Shown here piece after piece: positions 1 to 8,562 of a DNA stretch of 64,000 bases (positions are counted from its first letter, which is position 1; each line of letters opens with the position of its first letter). The stretch lies in contig NZ_JADUCM010000026.1 of assembly GCF_016009175.1 (NCBI RefSeq), positions 1 through 64,000 on the forward strand, in the 5' to 3' direction. Both the position numbers and the translations under genes were made by a program. The notes under the pieces are model-generated. The model was given only the letters and a program-made list of their open reading frames with translations. It was not told where the DNA came from and did not search any database. The DNA comes from Pseudomonas alkylphenolica (GTDB lineage Bacteria > Pseudomonadota > Gammaproteobacteria > Pseudomonadales > Pseudomonadaceae).

Positions 1-107
1 GACATCTCAAGCTGACGAGCGGCTTCGGTCCTGCCAACCGTCTCAGCCAATGCAACAGCTTGGGCTTTGAACTCATCGGTATAGCTACGGCGGTTAGGTG
101 GGTACAT
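1..107 (-). CDS. IS3-type transposase OrfA, N-terminal part (cut by window edge)
   Basis: The reverse strand encodes about 35 residues beginning MYPPNRRSYTDEFKAQAV, then reading on as LAETVGRTEAARQLEM. This is the usual start of the small helix-turn-helix OrfA protein of IS3-type insertion sequences, which binds element ends and is normally joined to OrfB by frameshifting. The ATG is at 107-105, with a GGAGG ribosome site about 6 bases upstream. Only the N-terminus is inside the window, so completeness cannot be judged. The family call rests on resemblance of this short stretch; another HTH transposase family is possible. Confidence 0.6.
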   Translation of the reverse strand, partial: MYPPNRRSYTDEFKAQAVALAETVGRTEAARQLEM

Positions 108-448
108 GGCAACCTCCAAGTTAGCGATTTAAGTATCGCTTCTTGGCGTCCGTTGTCACGGGACAGAACCATGCCTACTTTTTCCAAGAAAAAAGTAGGC
201 CGCCGTAAGGGCGGAAGGGGCCGGCAGCCTCGCCACATGGAATGGATAAGCTCACAGCTTCAGCTTCAGCTTCAGCCTGAACATCTATGGAACATCGATG
301 GAACGCCCTGAAGGACCATTTATTTTTCCCGGTAAATTTGAAGTTGCCGGGCGGATCGCCTAAACCCTCTAGCGAGGGCGCGTGTTCAACGCAGGGTAGT
401 GAGGGCTTTCACGTGTCTGTGGCGTAAATCGACCAAGAGAGTACGAGC
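108..448. other. Intergenic region with hairpin and short tandem repeat
   Basis: There is no convincing gene here. The part next to the transposase start probably contains the insertion-sequence end, though no exact terminal repeat can be fixed from one side. At 173-200 lies an 11-bp perfect hairpin (GCCTACTTTTT / AAAAAGTAGGC, 6-base loop), a motif I associate with repeated spacer DNA in Pseudomonas. At 255-278 the hexamer CAGCTT is repeated three times, followed by a CAGCCT variant. The promoter of the downstream DUF3015 gene must lie in the last 100 bases, but no clear -35/-10 pair stands out. A small open frame at 60-311 crosses all of this and looks spurious. Confidence 0.5.
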
Positions 449-955
449 ATGACAAACAAGCTGATCGGCAAGGCAGTGTTACTTGGGCTCCTCAGTACCG
501 CCGCGATTTCCGCGCAGGCAGCACAGGCCGGTGGCGGGGGCTGTGGTTGGGGCAACATGCTGTTCGACGGCCAAAGCGGCCTGGCGCCGCACCTGCTGGC
601 GACCACCACCAACGGCACCTCGGGCAACGCCACCTTTGGCCTGACCTCAGGTACCAACGGTTGCGATTCGAAAGTAAAACTGGGATATGGCGGCCGTTCG
701 TGGCTGGCAATGAACAACATGCTGGAAGGCATCTCCGAAGACATGGCCAAGGGCGGCGGTGAGTCATTGAATGCCTACGCCACCTTGTTGGGCGTGCCCA
801 ACGATGATCGCCAACACTTTGCCAGCATCACGCAACAGCATTTCGACGAGATTTTCGCCAACCAGAACGTCACCGCCCAACAGGTCTACAGCAACACCCA
901 GGCGGTGATGAGCCGCGACCCACGCCTGGCGCGCTACGTGCAGGAACCGGGCTAA
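449..955 (+). CDS. DUF3015 family exported protein
   Basis: This 168-residue protein has a classical signal peptide (hydrophobic residues about 7-20, with an AQA/AQAG cleavage area near 24-27). A mature part follows with a Gly/Cys segment (GGGGCGWGNMLFDGQ) and a second Cys near residue 72. Length and sequence fit the DUF3015 family common in Pseudomonas, whose function is unknown. It is most likely periplasmic. It stands alone: an intrinsic terminator lies about 20 bases after the stop, and the next gene starts beyond that. The ribosome site (AAGAGAG) is weak. Confidence 0.8.
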   Translation: MTNKLIGKAVLLGLLSTAAISAQAAQAGGGGCGWGNMLFDGQSGLAPHLLATTTNGTSGNATFGLTSGTNGCDSKVKLGYGGRSWLAMNNMLEGISEDMAKGGGESLNAYATLLGVPNDDRQHFASITQQHFDEIFANQNVTAQQVYSNTQAVMSRDPRLARYVQEPG

Positions 956-975
956 CCACCTGGCGCTTGGTGATC

Positions 976-999
976 AAGCCCTCCCTGGAGGGCTTTTTC
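976..999 (+). terminator. Rho-independent terminator after DUF3015 gene
   Basis: The stem AAGCCCTC / GAGGGCTT (976-983 and 988-995) with a 4-base loop is followed by a T run. It shows that the MoxR reading frame, which is open from 967, cannot start that far upstream. Confidence 0.85.
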
Positions 1000-1080
1000 T
1001 TGAACAGCCAGGGTGTCGTCGCATTTACCAGCTTCACTGCTGGATTTACCCCAATCATGATCGACTCAAGGACAGAACCG

Positions 1081-2055
1081 GTGACCATACGAGAACAGGT
1101 AGCCGCACTGGAAACCACCGTGGCCCAACAGGTACTGGGGCAGGCCGACACCATTCGGCACGTGATTCTCGGCTTGCTGGCCAATGGTCACGTGCTGCTC
1201 GAGAGTTTGCCTGGCCTGGCCAAGACCCGCACCGTCAAGGCGCTGTCCACCCATCTGGACGCGACAATGCGCCGCATTCAGTTCACCCCCGATCTGCTGC
1301 CGTCGGACATCACCGGCGGGGAGATCCTTCAGCAAACGGCTGAAGGCAACCAGATCAAGTTTCAGCCCGGCCCGCTGTTCGGCAACGTGATTCTGGCCGA
1401 CGAAATCAACCGCGCCCCGGCCAAGGTCCAGGCTGCCTTGCTCGAAGCCATGGAAGAGCGCCAGATCACCGTGGCCGGGCAAAGCTACCCGATGCCGGGC
1501 CTGTTCATGGTCATGGCGACCCAGAACCCCATCGAGCAAGAAGGCACGTACCCGTTGCCCGAAGCGCAGATGGACCGTTTTCTGATGAAGCTGCAACTGG
1601 ACTACCCCAAGGTCGAGGATGAGATCCTCGTGCTGCAACTGGTCCGGGCCGAGGAGCAGAAAAACAGCGCGGCCCGTCAGGCACCGATGCAATTGCCTCA
1701 GGAGGTGGTTTTTGCTGCGCGCAGCGAGGTCGCCGGGTTGCACGTCAGCGATGCAATCGATCGCTACATGATCGACCTGATCAACGCCACGCGACACCCG
1801 GTCGACTATGACCCGGACCTGGCCCGCTGGATCAAGATCGGCGCCAGTCCCCGGGGCGGCATCAGCCTGGACCGGGTGGCGCGGGCGCATGCCTGGTTGG
1901 CCGGTAACGACTTCGTGTCGCCCGACGACGTGCGGGCCGTGGTGCATCCGGTACTGCGCCATCGCCTGCAGCTGTCGTATGACGCCATCGCCGACGGGGT
2001 AGGCGCCGACCAGGTGCTCGACCGTCTGCTCGACCGTGTCGCCATTCCGGCTTGA
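1081..2055 (+). CDS. MoxR-family AAA+ ATPase
   Basis: This is a MoxR-type AAA+ chaperone-like ATPase of 324 residues from the GTG at 1081. Visible motifs are the MoxR-style Walker A (LPGLAKT), Walker B (ILADEINRAP) and the sensor segment (MATQNPIEQEGTYPLPEAQ followed by DRF), with the lid domain behind. MoxR ATPases work with von Willebrand factor A (VWA) proteins to assemble or activate partner proteins, and the downstream genes supply exactly those. An ATG at 1057 is a possible alternative start; GTG 1081 is preferred because AAGGA sits 8-10 bases before it and the length fits the family. It is the first gene of a six-gene operon with overlapping or near-overlapping ends. Confidence 0.88.
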   Translation: MTIREQVAALETTVAQQVLGQADTIRHVILGLLANGHVLLESLPGLAKTRTVKALSTHLDATMRRIQFTPDLLPSDITGGEILQQTAEGNQIKFQPGPLFGNVILADEINRAPAKVQAALLEAMEERQITVAGQSYPMPGLFMVMATQNPIEQEGTYPLPEAQMDRFLMKLQLDYPKVEDEILVLQLVRAEEQKNSAARQAPMQLPQEVVFAARSEVAGLHVSDAIDRYMIDLINATRHPVDYDPDLARWIKIGASPRGGISLDRVARAHAWLAGNDFVSPDDVRAVVHPVLRHRLQLSYDAIADGVGADQVLDRLLDRVAIPA

Positions 2056-2059
2056 GACC

Positions 2060-3019
2060 ATGACGACCTCAACGCTGGATAACCCGCCTGCCGATGGCTT
2101 CGTGCATGCCTCGCTCGGGCAACTGATGGCCCTGGAGCACCGTGTACGGGGCTTGAGTTTTCTCGCCCGTCAGCCGCTGTCGAGCATTCTGTCCGGCAAC
2201 CATGCTTCGCGTTTGCGTGGGCGTGGCCTGAGCTTCGACGAGTTGCGCCGGTACATCCCCGGTGACGACTTGCGTCACCTCGACTGGCGCGCCTCGCTGC
2301 GCTACGGCAAACCTTTTGTACGCACGTTCACCGAAGAGCGCGACCGGCCGACCTTGCTGCTGGTGGACCAGCGCATGAGCATGTTCTTTGGCTCGCGGCG
2401 CAGCTTCAAGTCGGTGGTCGCCGCCGAGCTTGCGGCAGTCTGCGCGTGGATCGCCTTTCATGCCGGCGACCGTGTCGGTGGCATGGTTTTCGATGACCGT
2501 CAGGTGCAGCACATTCGCCCGCTGCGCAGCCGTTCACGGGTCGAAGCCCTGTGCGCCGCGGTTGTGCGCAGCAACCAGCAACTGTCGGCAACCAATCCGG
2601 ACAACGAAGGCGACGGCCAGCTCGATACCGTGTTGCGCAATTGCATCAGCACCGCCGGGCATGATTGCCTGGTGTGCATCATCAGTGATTTTGCCGGCGC
2701 CACGGCACAGACGCTGCAACTGCTGCGCCAGTTGAGTGCACACAACGACGTCATCGCCTTGCAGGTCTATGACCCGCTGGCCTTGAACATACCGGCCTCC
2801 GGCCGGGTGACCGTGACCCAGGGCGAGCTGCAGGTTGAGCTGGATGTCGAGCGCCGCCAGGTGTACCGGCCCTTGAGCGAGTTTCTTTCCGGGCGGCTGC
2901 GCGAGGTGGCAGACATGCTGCGGCGCAGCCAGGTGCCGCTGATGATGATCGACACCGGCCAGGACCCGCTTGAACAGCTGCGCCGTGAATTGGGGCGGCT
3001 GTCCGGGGTGCCACGGTGA
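2060..3019 (+). CDS. DUF58 domain protein, partner of MoxR
   Basis: The 319-residue product carries the DUF58 signature (YIPGDDLRHLDWRASLRYGK, then FVRTFTEERDRPTLLLVD), which is a degenerate VWA-like fold found next to MoxR ATPases. The family occurs in MoxR/Bat operons and is thought to couple the ATPase to its substrates; no enzymatic activity is known. There is no signal peptide, so it is probably cytoplasmic or at the inner face of the membrane. The start is ATG 2060, five bases after the moxR stop; a longer frame from 2036 would overlap moxR. Its TGA overlaps the GTG of the next gene, so translation is probably coupled. Confidence 0.85.
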   Translation: MTTSTLDNPPADGFVHASLGQLMALEHRVRGLSFLARQPLSSILSGNHASRLRGRGLSFDELRRYIPGDDLRHLDWRASLRYGKPFVRTFTEERDRPTLLLVDQRMSMFFGSRRSFKSVVAAELAAVCAWIAFHAGDRVGGMVFDDRQVQHIRPLRSRSRVEALCAAVVRSNQQLSATNPDNEGDGQLDTVLRNCISTAGHDCLVCIISDFAGATAQTLQLLRQLSAHNDVIALQVYDPLALNIPASGRVTVTQGELQVELDVERRQVYRPLSEFLSGRLREVADMLRRSQVPLMMIDTGQDPLEQLRRELGRLSGVPR

Positions 3020-3522
3020 GCGCCCCCGTCGTACCGAGTATCGATCAGCTTCAGGTGCTGCCGACGCCGGTGCCGCCGTTCAGTTATGTGCCGCAGACCT
3101 GGGGCTGGCTGGTGCTGTTGCTGGTCGTGGTGTTCATTGCGACGCTGTGGGGTATTCGCCGCTGGCGCCGCTGGCAACGGGATCGTTACCGCCGCGAAGC
3201 ACTGGAACAACTGGAAAACCTGCAGCAGGCGTTGAGTGATTCCGGCCAGCGTCTGGGTGCACTGCGTGCGTTGCCGGCGTTGCTCAAGCGGGTGGCGTTG
3301 TCGATGGCCGATGCGCCGCCAGTGCAAAGCCTGAGCGGAGAGCAGTGGCAGGCCTTTCTCAATCAGCGAGCAACAACACCCTTGCCAGACAACTTTGCCG
3401 GGCGGCTGTTTACCTTGGCCTATGCCCCGGACACGGCCTTGGCAGGGATCGCAGAACAGGAAGTGACGGCGCTGTTTGCGCTCAGTAAACAATGGATCGA
3501 GGCCCATCATGTGGCAGTTTGA
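3016..3522 (+). CDS. DUF4381 domain membrane protein
   Basis: This 168-residue protein begins with a GTG inside the GTGA overlap with the DUF58 gene. It has a short N-terminal segment (LQVLPTPVPPFSYVPQTWGW), one transmembrane helix around residues 29-47, and a basic patch (RRWRRWQRDRYRR) followed by a cytoplasmic helical domain. This matches the DUF4381 family, which is confined to MoxR-VWA operons and is of unknown function. It overlaps the next gene by 14 bases. A membrane scaffold for the VWA proteins is the natural guess, but that is inference. Confidence 0.8.
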   Translation: MSAPVVPSIDQLQVLPTPVPPFSYVPQTWGWLVLLLVVVFIATLWGIRRWRRWQRDRYRREALEQLENLQQALSDSGQRLGALRALPALLKRVALSMADAPPVQSLSGEQWQAFLNQRATTPLPDNFAGRLFTLAYAPDTALAGIAEQEVTALFALSKQWIEAHHVAV

Positions 3523-4510
3523 TTACCCCTGGGTGCTGTTTCTGCTGCCATTGCCCTGGTTGGCTTATCGCTACCTGCGCGACTATCGCGAAGCGCGCAG
3601 CGCCTTGCGGGTGCCGTTTTTTTCCGCCATGAGCCGTGCCGCGGGACAGACACCGGGTACCGCTGCTGCCAGCGGCGGGCGCTGGCAACTGCCGCTCAAT
3701 TGCCTGGTTTGGGCATTGCTGCTGGCTGCCTGCGCACGCCCGGTGTGGGTGGAAAAGGCCATTGAACATGAGCAGCCGATTCGCGACATGATGCTGGCCA
3801 TCGATATCTCGCAATCGATGCAGACCACCGATTACACCGACGCCAACGGCCAGCAGAGCGACCGTTTGACCGCGGTCAAAGGCGTGGTACGGGACTTCAT
3901 TGTGCGACGCAAGGACGACCGTATCGGTTTGATCGTGTTCGGTACCGGTGCCTATCCCCAGGCGCCGCTGACCCTCGACCACGCCAGCCTCGGCGTGCTG
4001 CTCGATGAAGTCGGCATCGGCATGGCCGGCCCGAACACTGCGTTGGGTGACGCCATCGGCCTGACCATCAAGCTGCTGGACAAAGCCGACGAACAGGAAA
4101 AGGTGCTGATTTTGCTCACCGACGGCAATGATACCGGCAGTGCAATCACCCCTGACCATGCGGCACAGATGGCCAGGCAGCGCGGCATCGTCGTGCACAC
4201 CATCGGTATCGGCGACCCGCAAGCCACGGGGGAGGGCAAGGTTGACCTGCAAACACTGCAGAGCATTGCGCAAACCACCGGCGGTCGCTTTTTCCGCGCC
4301 GATGACCGCAACGCGCTGCAGACGGTCTACGCCACCCTCGACCAGATCACGCCGCACAAGGTGAAAACCTTCAGTCACCAGCCCAAGCGCGACCTGTTCT
4401 GGTTGCCGCTGGGCGGCGCCTTGTTACTGCTGCTGGTCAGTCATCTACTGGCTGCATTGTTTGGCCGGGTCGCACGCGGTCGCAGCCGCCCGTTACAAGC
4501 GGGGCACTGA
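3509..4510 (+). CDS. VWA domain inner-membrane protein (BatA-like)
   Basis: The product has 333 residues. An N-terminal hydrophobic anchor (WVLFLLPLPWLAYRYL) and a second helix at about 65-80 are followed by a VWA domain with an intact metal-ion adhesion site: DISQS, a central Thr region and the LTDGND segment. A C-terminal helix at about 300-320 (LGGALLLLLVSHLLAALF) closes the protein. This architecture is typical of BatA/YfbK-like aerotolerance-operon proteins, which place the VWA domain in the periplasm. ATG 3509 gives a normal N-terminus. The next gene begins one base after its stop. Confidence 0.87.
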   Translation: MWQFDYPWVLFLLPLPWLAYRYLRDYREARSALRVPFFSAMSRAAGQTPGTAAASGGRWQLPLNCLVWALLLAACARPVWVEKAIEHEQPIRDMMLAIDISQSMQTTDYTDANGQQSDRLTAVKGVVRDFIVRRKDDRIGLIVFGTGAYPQAPLTLDHASLGVLLDEVGIGMAGPNTALGDAIGLTIKLLDKADEQEKVLILLTDGNDTGSAITPDHAAQMARQRGIVVHTIGIGDPQATGEGKVDLQTLQSIAQTTGGRFFRADDRNALQTVYATLDQITPHKVKTFSHQPKRDLFWLPLGGALLLLLVSHLLAALFGRVARGRSRPLQAGH

Positions 4511-4511
4511 T

Positions 4512-6113
4512 ATGGAACTGGACTTCAGCGTCTTTCACTTTCTGCGCCCGCTCTGGTTGTTGCTGCTCATACCCGCAGCGCTCCTGCCATGGTTGTGGTT
4601 GCGCCGCCATGACCTCAAACGCCAACTCAACGGCCTGATTGCCCCGCATTTGCTCGAGCATCTGCTGATCACGCCGGTCGACCATCAACAGGTGCGCCCT
4701 GTCTATTTGCTGGCTGCGCTGCTTGCACTGGGAGGCGTGGCCGCTGCCGGGCCAACCTGGCAACAGGACATACCGGATTTTCTCGACAACCGTGCACCGC
4801 TGATTATCGCTGTCGACCTGTCGCCGTCGATGGACGCCGATGACGTTCCGCCATCGCGCCTCGCTGCTGCCAAGCACAAACTGCACGATCTTATCCAGCG
4901 CCGCGCCGGGGCGCGCACTGCGTTGATCGCCTATGCCGGCAGCGCCCACCTGGTACTGCCCGCCACCGAAGACCCGGAGCTGCTCGACACCTTCGTGCAG
5001 GCCTTGTCGACCGACCTCATGGATAACGCCGGCAAGGACGTTGTCGGCGTTATCGGGCAAGCCAAAAAGCTTCTGGATGCAGAAAAAATGCCCGGTACCC
5101 TGTTGCTGGTGACCGATGGCGCAGCGCCGGAACAGTTCAAAGCCATTCCCAAATTGCTGTCGGCCACCGATCTGCAGGTGCTGGTGCTGGCGGTCGGCAG
5201 CCAGGATGGCGGCCTGCTGCGCGATGCCCGCGGGCAACCGCGCATGGGTAACGATGGACAGCCACTGGTTGCCCGTTTTGATGCCCAGGGCCTCAAGCAA
5301 CTGGCCAGCGCCGCGGATGCACCGCTGGGCAGCCTGACCCTCAACGATGACGACCTGGACTGGATCGAGCTGCATGCCCAGCAGCATTTCCAGCAAGTGC
5401 AGGGCGATACGCAGCAGGTGTACTGGAAGGATGCGGGCTACTGGCTGTGCTGGCCATTGGCGCTGATCGCCCTGTGTTGCGTGCGCCGTGGCTGGCGGGT
5501 GCACTGGCTCGGCAGCGTGCTGGTGGCGGTGCTGTTGAGCGCCAGCCCCGACACCGCGCGGGCCGGGGCGTTTGCCGACGCCTTTTTTACCCCGGACCAG
5601 CAAGGCCGCTGGGCGTTCGAGCACGGGCATTTTCCTCAGGCAGCGGCGCACTTCAGCAACCCGTACTGGAAAGGCCTGGCCGCCTATAACGCGGCTGACT
5701 ACGACGCCGCAATGGCCAGTTTTGCCCGCCTGGACACGGCGTCGGCACATTTCTACCTCGGCAACATCTACGTGCATCGGTTCAAGTTCAGCCAGGCCAT
5801 TGCGGCCTACCAGCAGGCGCTTAAAAAGCAGCCTGACTTTCCCCAGGCGACGGCCAACCTCGTCTTGGCCCAGGCCTTGTTGAAGGACTATGAAGACCAG
5901 CAAGAGGCCGGTACGCCGGATGAAAAGGCCGACAAGGTGGTCGAGGACCAGACCCCGAGCACCGGCGGCAAGGAGCAGCAGCAAACCACGCCGCAAGCGG
6001 CCTCCGACCAGCTGTGGCTGAACAACCTGACGACATCGCCGGCGCAGTTCCTCAAGCGCAAGTTCAGGCTCCAGGACGCGGCACGGCAACAGGCCGGGGA
6101 GGGTTCGCCATGA
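4512..6113 (+). CDS. VWA and TPR domain membrane protein (BatB/BatC-like fusion)
   Basis: This 533-residue protein opens with a membrane anchor (LWLLLLIPAALLPWLWL) and a second helix near 65. A VWA domain follows with its MIDAS motif (DLSPSMDADD) and LVTDGA segment. A transmembrane stretch near 310-350 precedes tetratricopeptide (TPR)-like repeats at about 370-460 (FYLGNIYVHRFKFSQAIAAY, then QQALKKQPDFPQA). The tail is charged and low in complexity (about 470-510). It combines what are separate BatB and BatC proteins in other bacteria. The VWA part probably binds protein partners in the periplasm. Its TGA overlaps the ATG of the BatD-like gene (ATGA). Confidence 0.87.
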   Translation: MELDFSVFHFLRPLWLLLLIPAALLPWLWLRRHDLKRQLNGLIAPHLLEHLLITPVDHQQVRPVYLLAALLALGGVAAAGPTWQQDIPDFLDNRAPLIIAVDLSPSMDADDVPPSRLAAAKHKLHDLIQRRAGARTALIAYAGSAHLVLPATEDPELLDTFVQALSTDLMDNAGKDVVGVIGQAKKLLDAEKMPGTLLLVTDGAAPEQFKAIPKLLSATDLQVLVLAVGSQDGGLLRDARGQPRMGNDGQPLVARFDAQGLKQLASAADAPLGSLTLNDDDLDWIELHAQQHFQQVQGDTQQVYWKDAGYWLCWPLALIALCCVRRGWRVHWLGSVLVAVLLSASPDTARAGAFADAFFTPDQQGRWAFEHGHFPQAAAHFSNPYWKGLAAYNAADYDAAMASFARLDTASAHFYLGNIYVHRFKFSQAIAAYQQALKKQPDFPQATANLVLAQALLKDYEDQQEAGTPDEKADKVVEDQTPSTGGKEQQQTTPQAASDQLWLNNLTTSPAQFLKRKFRLQDAARQQAGEGSP

Positions 6114-7417
6114 GGTGGCTGGTATATGGCCTGCTACTGTTCCCGCTGGTTGCGCTGGCAGTCCCCGATGTCCGGGTGCAAAACCGCCTGGTGCCGGAAA
6201 CCGGCGTCATGGTCGGCGCCACCCTGACCATGGAGGTCGACCTGCTGGTTGATACCTGGTTCACCGCGGCGCCCGTACTGGCACCACTGAGCCTGCCGGG
6301 CAGCGTGGTGACACCGCCTGGCGGCGAAGCCCAGCACCTCAACGAACAACTGGATGGCAAAGCGTTTTACGGCTTGCGCTACACCTACCAGATCACACCG
6401 CAAGCGGCGCAGCAGTTCGACATTCCGGCGCTGCAGTTTCAGGTCCGGCCGGGGCAGGGCGACGGTCCGGTGACGGTGAGCAGTCAGCCCTTGAGTTTTG
6501 TCGCCAAGGCGCTTGCCGGTGTCAAGGCAGGTGATACGCATCCGCTGGTGGCCAGCAAGGTGACCTTCAGCCAACAGGCTCTGCATTCCCATGACCCGCT
6601 GCGGGTGGGCGACAGCATTACCCGTACTGTCACCGTTGAGGCCGAAGGCGCCCAGGCCATGCTGATTCCACCGCTGGCGTTTGCCGAGGTCGACGGCCTG
6701 AAACGCTATGTGCAAACCCCCAAGGTTACGCCGCTCAGTGATGGCCGCGGCGGCACCCTGGGCGGCAGGCGTGAAGACAGCGTGACCTATGTGGTTGCTA
6801 AAGCCGGTACGTACAACCTGCCTGCGATGACCCTCGACTGGTGGGACGCCAGCACCGGTGAGGCGCACAGTACGTCGGTCGACAAGCTGACTTTCGACGC
6901 TGCCGAGGGGACTTACACCGCGCCGTTTTCCATCACCCAGGACCTGCGCGATCTTGGCCAGAAGGCTCACGTTCGACTTGCCGGGCACTGGCTCCTGGCA
7001 CTAACCGTGGTGATGCTGGCGGCAGGTCTGATCTACTTCGGCCGCCCTTGGGCCCAGGCCGCACGCGACGGGTTCCGGCGCTGGAGCGCCGAGCGGCGCA
7101 GCGCCTGGCTGGCATCGCCCGAATTTGCCCGGCGACAGGCCCGTGAACAGTTGAGCGCCAGGCCGCCGCAACTGGGTGCGTTGTACCTGTGGGTGCGGCG
7201 CAGTACCGGGCTGCGAACCCTCGCACAAATTTGTGCACAATCGCCCGACAGCAACGCCAAACGTTCACTAGACTTGCTCAGGATTCGCTATGGCACTGCC
7301 GTCTCGACTGAGGATGAGGCGGCCCCGCTGGTTCAGGCGCTCGAGGCGTTGCAACCGCAGCTGGCCCCGGTGAAGGTCAGCACGGCGCGCCATGGATTGA
7401 AATCGTTGAACCCCTGA
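6110..7417 (+). CDS. BatD-like periplasmic/membrane protein
   Basis: The product has 435 residues with a signal peptide (WLVYGLLLFPLVALA), a long beta-rich periplasmic region (VRVQNRLVPETGVMVGATL; PLRVGDSITRTVTVEAEG) and one transmembrane helix around 300-320 (LLALTVVMLAAGLIYF). A basic cytoplasmic tail follows. The repeated Ig-like strands and the position at the end of a MoxR/VWA operon fit the BatD family (oxygen-tolerance protein D). The function is poorly defined; it probably completes the membrane complex formed by the preceding VWA proteins. ATG 6110 is coupled to the upstream stop; the longer open frame from 6014 would overlap the previous gene by 100 bases. Confidence 0.78.
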   Translation: MRWLVYGLLLFPLVALAVPDVRVQNRLVPETGVMVGATLTMEVDLLVDTWFTAAPVLAPLSLPGSVVTPPGGEAQHLNEQLDGKAFYGLRYTYQITPQAAQQFDIPALQFQVRPGQGDGPVTVSSQPLSFVAKALAGVKAGDTHPLVASKVTFSQQALHSHDPLRVGDSITRTVTVEAEGAQAMLIPPLAFAEVDGLKRYVQTPKVTPLSDGRGGTLGGRREDSVTYVVAKAGTYNLPAMTLDWWDASTGEAHSTSVDKLTFDAAEGTYTAPFSITQDLRDLGQKAHVRLAGHWLLALTVVMLAAGLIYFGRPWAQAARDGFRRWSAERRSAWLASPEFARRQAREQLSARPPQLGALYLWVRRSTGLRTLAQICAQSPDSNAKRSLDLLRIRYGTAVSTEDEAAPLVQALEALQPQLAPVKVSTARHGLKSLNP

Positions 7418-7459
7418 CTCATGCGAGTCGGGCACCAGGGAACTGTCCAAGGACGTCAT

Positions 7460-8458
7460 ATGCCTCAGAAGATCGCAAAACACTGGATTGTGATGCTGCT
7501 GTTGCTGATGCCGCTGTTCAGTCAGGCCGCGGACCCGTTGCCATCCTGGTACAACGGCGCCTCGCGCGGGGCCATCGAGAAATTTGTCGCTGCGGTGACC
7601 GAGCAGGGCGGCAAGGACTACGTGGCGCCAGCAGAGCGCATCGCCGTGTTCGACAACGACGGCACGCTGTGGAGCGAGCAGCCGATGTACTTCGAAGTGC
7701 TGTTTGCCCTGGACGAAGTCAAACGCCTGGCCCCGCAACACCCCGAATGGAAAACCCAGCAGCCGTTCAAGGCAGTCCTTGAAGGCGACCAGAAGGCACT
7801 GGCGGCCAGCGGTATGGACGGCATGCTGAAAATTGTCGCTGCCACCCATGCCGGAGTGAGTACCGAAGCGTTCATTGCCCAGACCCGCAGCTGGCTGGCG
7901 AAAACAGTCCACCCCAAAACCGGCAAGCCCTATACCGAAATGGTTTTCGCACCAATGCTGGAGTTGCTCCAGTACCTGCGTGAAAACGGCTTCAGGACCT
8001 ACATCGTGTCCGGTGGCGAAGTGGCTTTCATGCGCGCGTTTGCCGAAGAGGTCTACGGTATCCCGCCCGAGCAGGTCATCGGCACTACGCTTGACGCCCG
8101 CTTCCAGGACAAAAATGGCGAGCTGACCATCCAGCGCTTGCCAAAACTGGTGCACAACGACGATGGCCCGGGCAAACCGGTCAGCATCGACTCCATTATC
8201 GGCCGCCGCCCGATCCTGGCCTTTGGCAACTCCGACGGTGACCTGCAAATGCTCCAGTGGACCATGGCCGGCCCCGGCAAACGCTTTGCCGGGCTGGTTC
8301 ACCATACCGACAGCAAACGCGAGTGGGCGTACGACCGCGACAGCAAGGTCGGGCGCCTGGACAAGGCACTGGAAGCGGCACGCAACAACAACTGGGTGGT
8401 CGTGGACATGGCCCGGGAATGGCGACGCGTCTACCCGTTTGAAAGCATTCAGGAGTAG
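7460..8458 (+). CDS. Exported HAD-superfamily phosphatase
   Basis: This 332-residue protein has a signal peptide (IVMLLLLMPLFSQAADP) and a HAD hydrolase core. Motif I is FDNDGTLW, with the nucleophile Asp at about 65 and the acid/base Asp at 67. Motif II is IVSGG and motif IV is LAFGNSDGD. The long cap between motifs resembles phosphoserine-phosphatase-like members. It is predicted to be a periplasmic phosphomonoesterase of unknown substrate. ATG 7460 was chosen because of AAGGA 7 bases upstream and because it gives a clean signal peptide. It lies 42 bases after the BatD-like gene and about 100 bases before the sulfatase, so it may belong to the same transcript. Confidence 0.82.
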   Translation: MPQKIAKHWIVMLLLLMPLFSQAADPLPSWYNGASRGAIEKFVAAVTEQGGKDYVAPAERIAVFDNDGTLWSEQPMYFEVLFALDEVKRLAPQHPEWKTQQPFKAVLEGDQKALAASGMDGMLKIVAATHAGVSTEAFIAQTRSWLAKTVHPKTGKPYTEMVFAPMLELLQYLRENGFRTYIVSGGEVAFMRAFAEEVYGIPPEQVIGTTLDARFQDKNGELTIQRLPKLVHNDDGPGKPVSIDSIIGRRPILAFGNSDGDLQMLQWTMAGPGKRFAGLVHHTDSKREWAYDRDSKVGRLDKALEAARNNNWVVVDMAREWRRVYPFESIQE

Positions 8459-8562
8459 TGATCAACACACCGCAGGCGCAAAGGGATTTCGTTCAGCAGT
8501 CGAGTCCTCTGATGCACGTAGTCGTGGCACATGCCAGTAACGTGAAACGGAGAAATGGCCTT

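Noticed and set aside
60..311. 83-codon frame near the left edge
   Set aside because: It runs antisense through the transposase start and then through hairpin and hexamer repeats; no coding signature.
967..1080. Upstream extension of the MoxR reading frame
   Set aside because: It passes through the DUF3015 terminator hairpin and has no ribosome site; GTG 1081 fits better.
4437..6089. 550-codon minus-strand open frame
   Set aside because: It is antisense to the VWA/TPR gene, with no recognisable domain.
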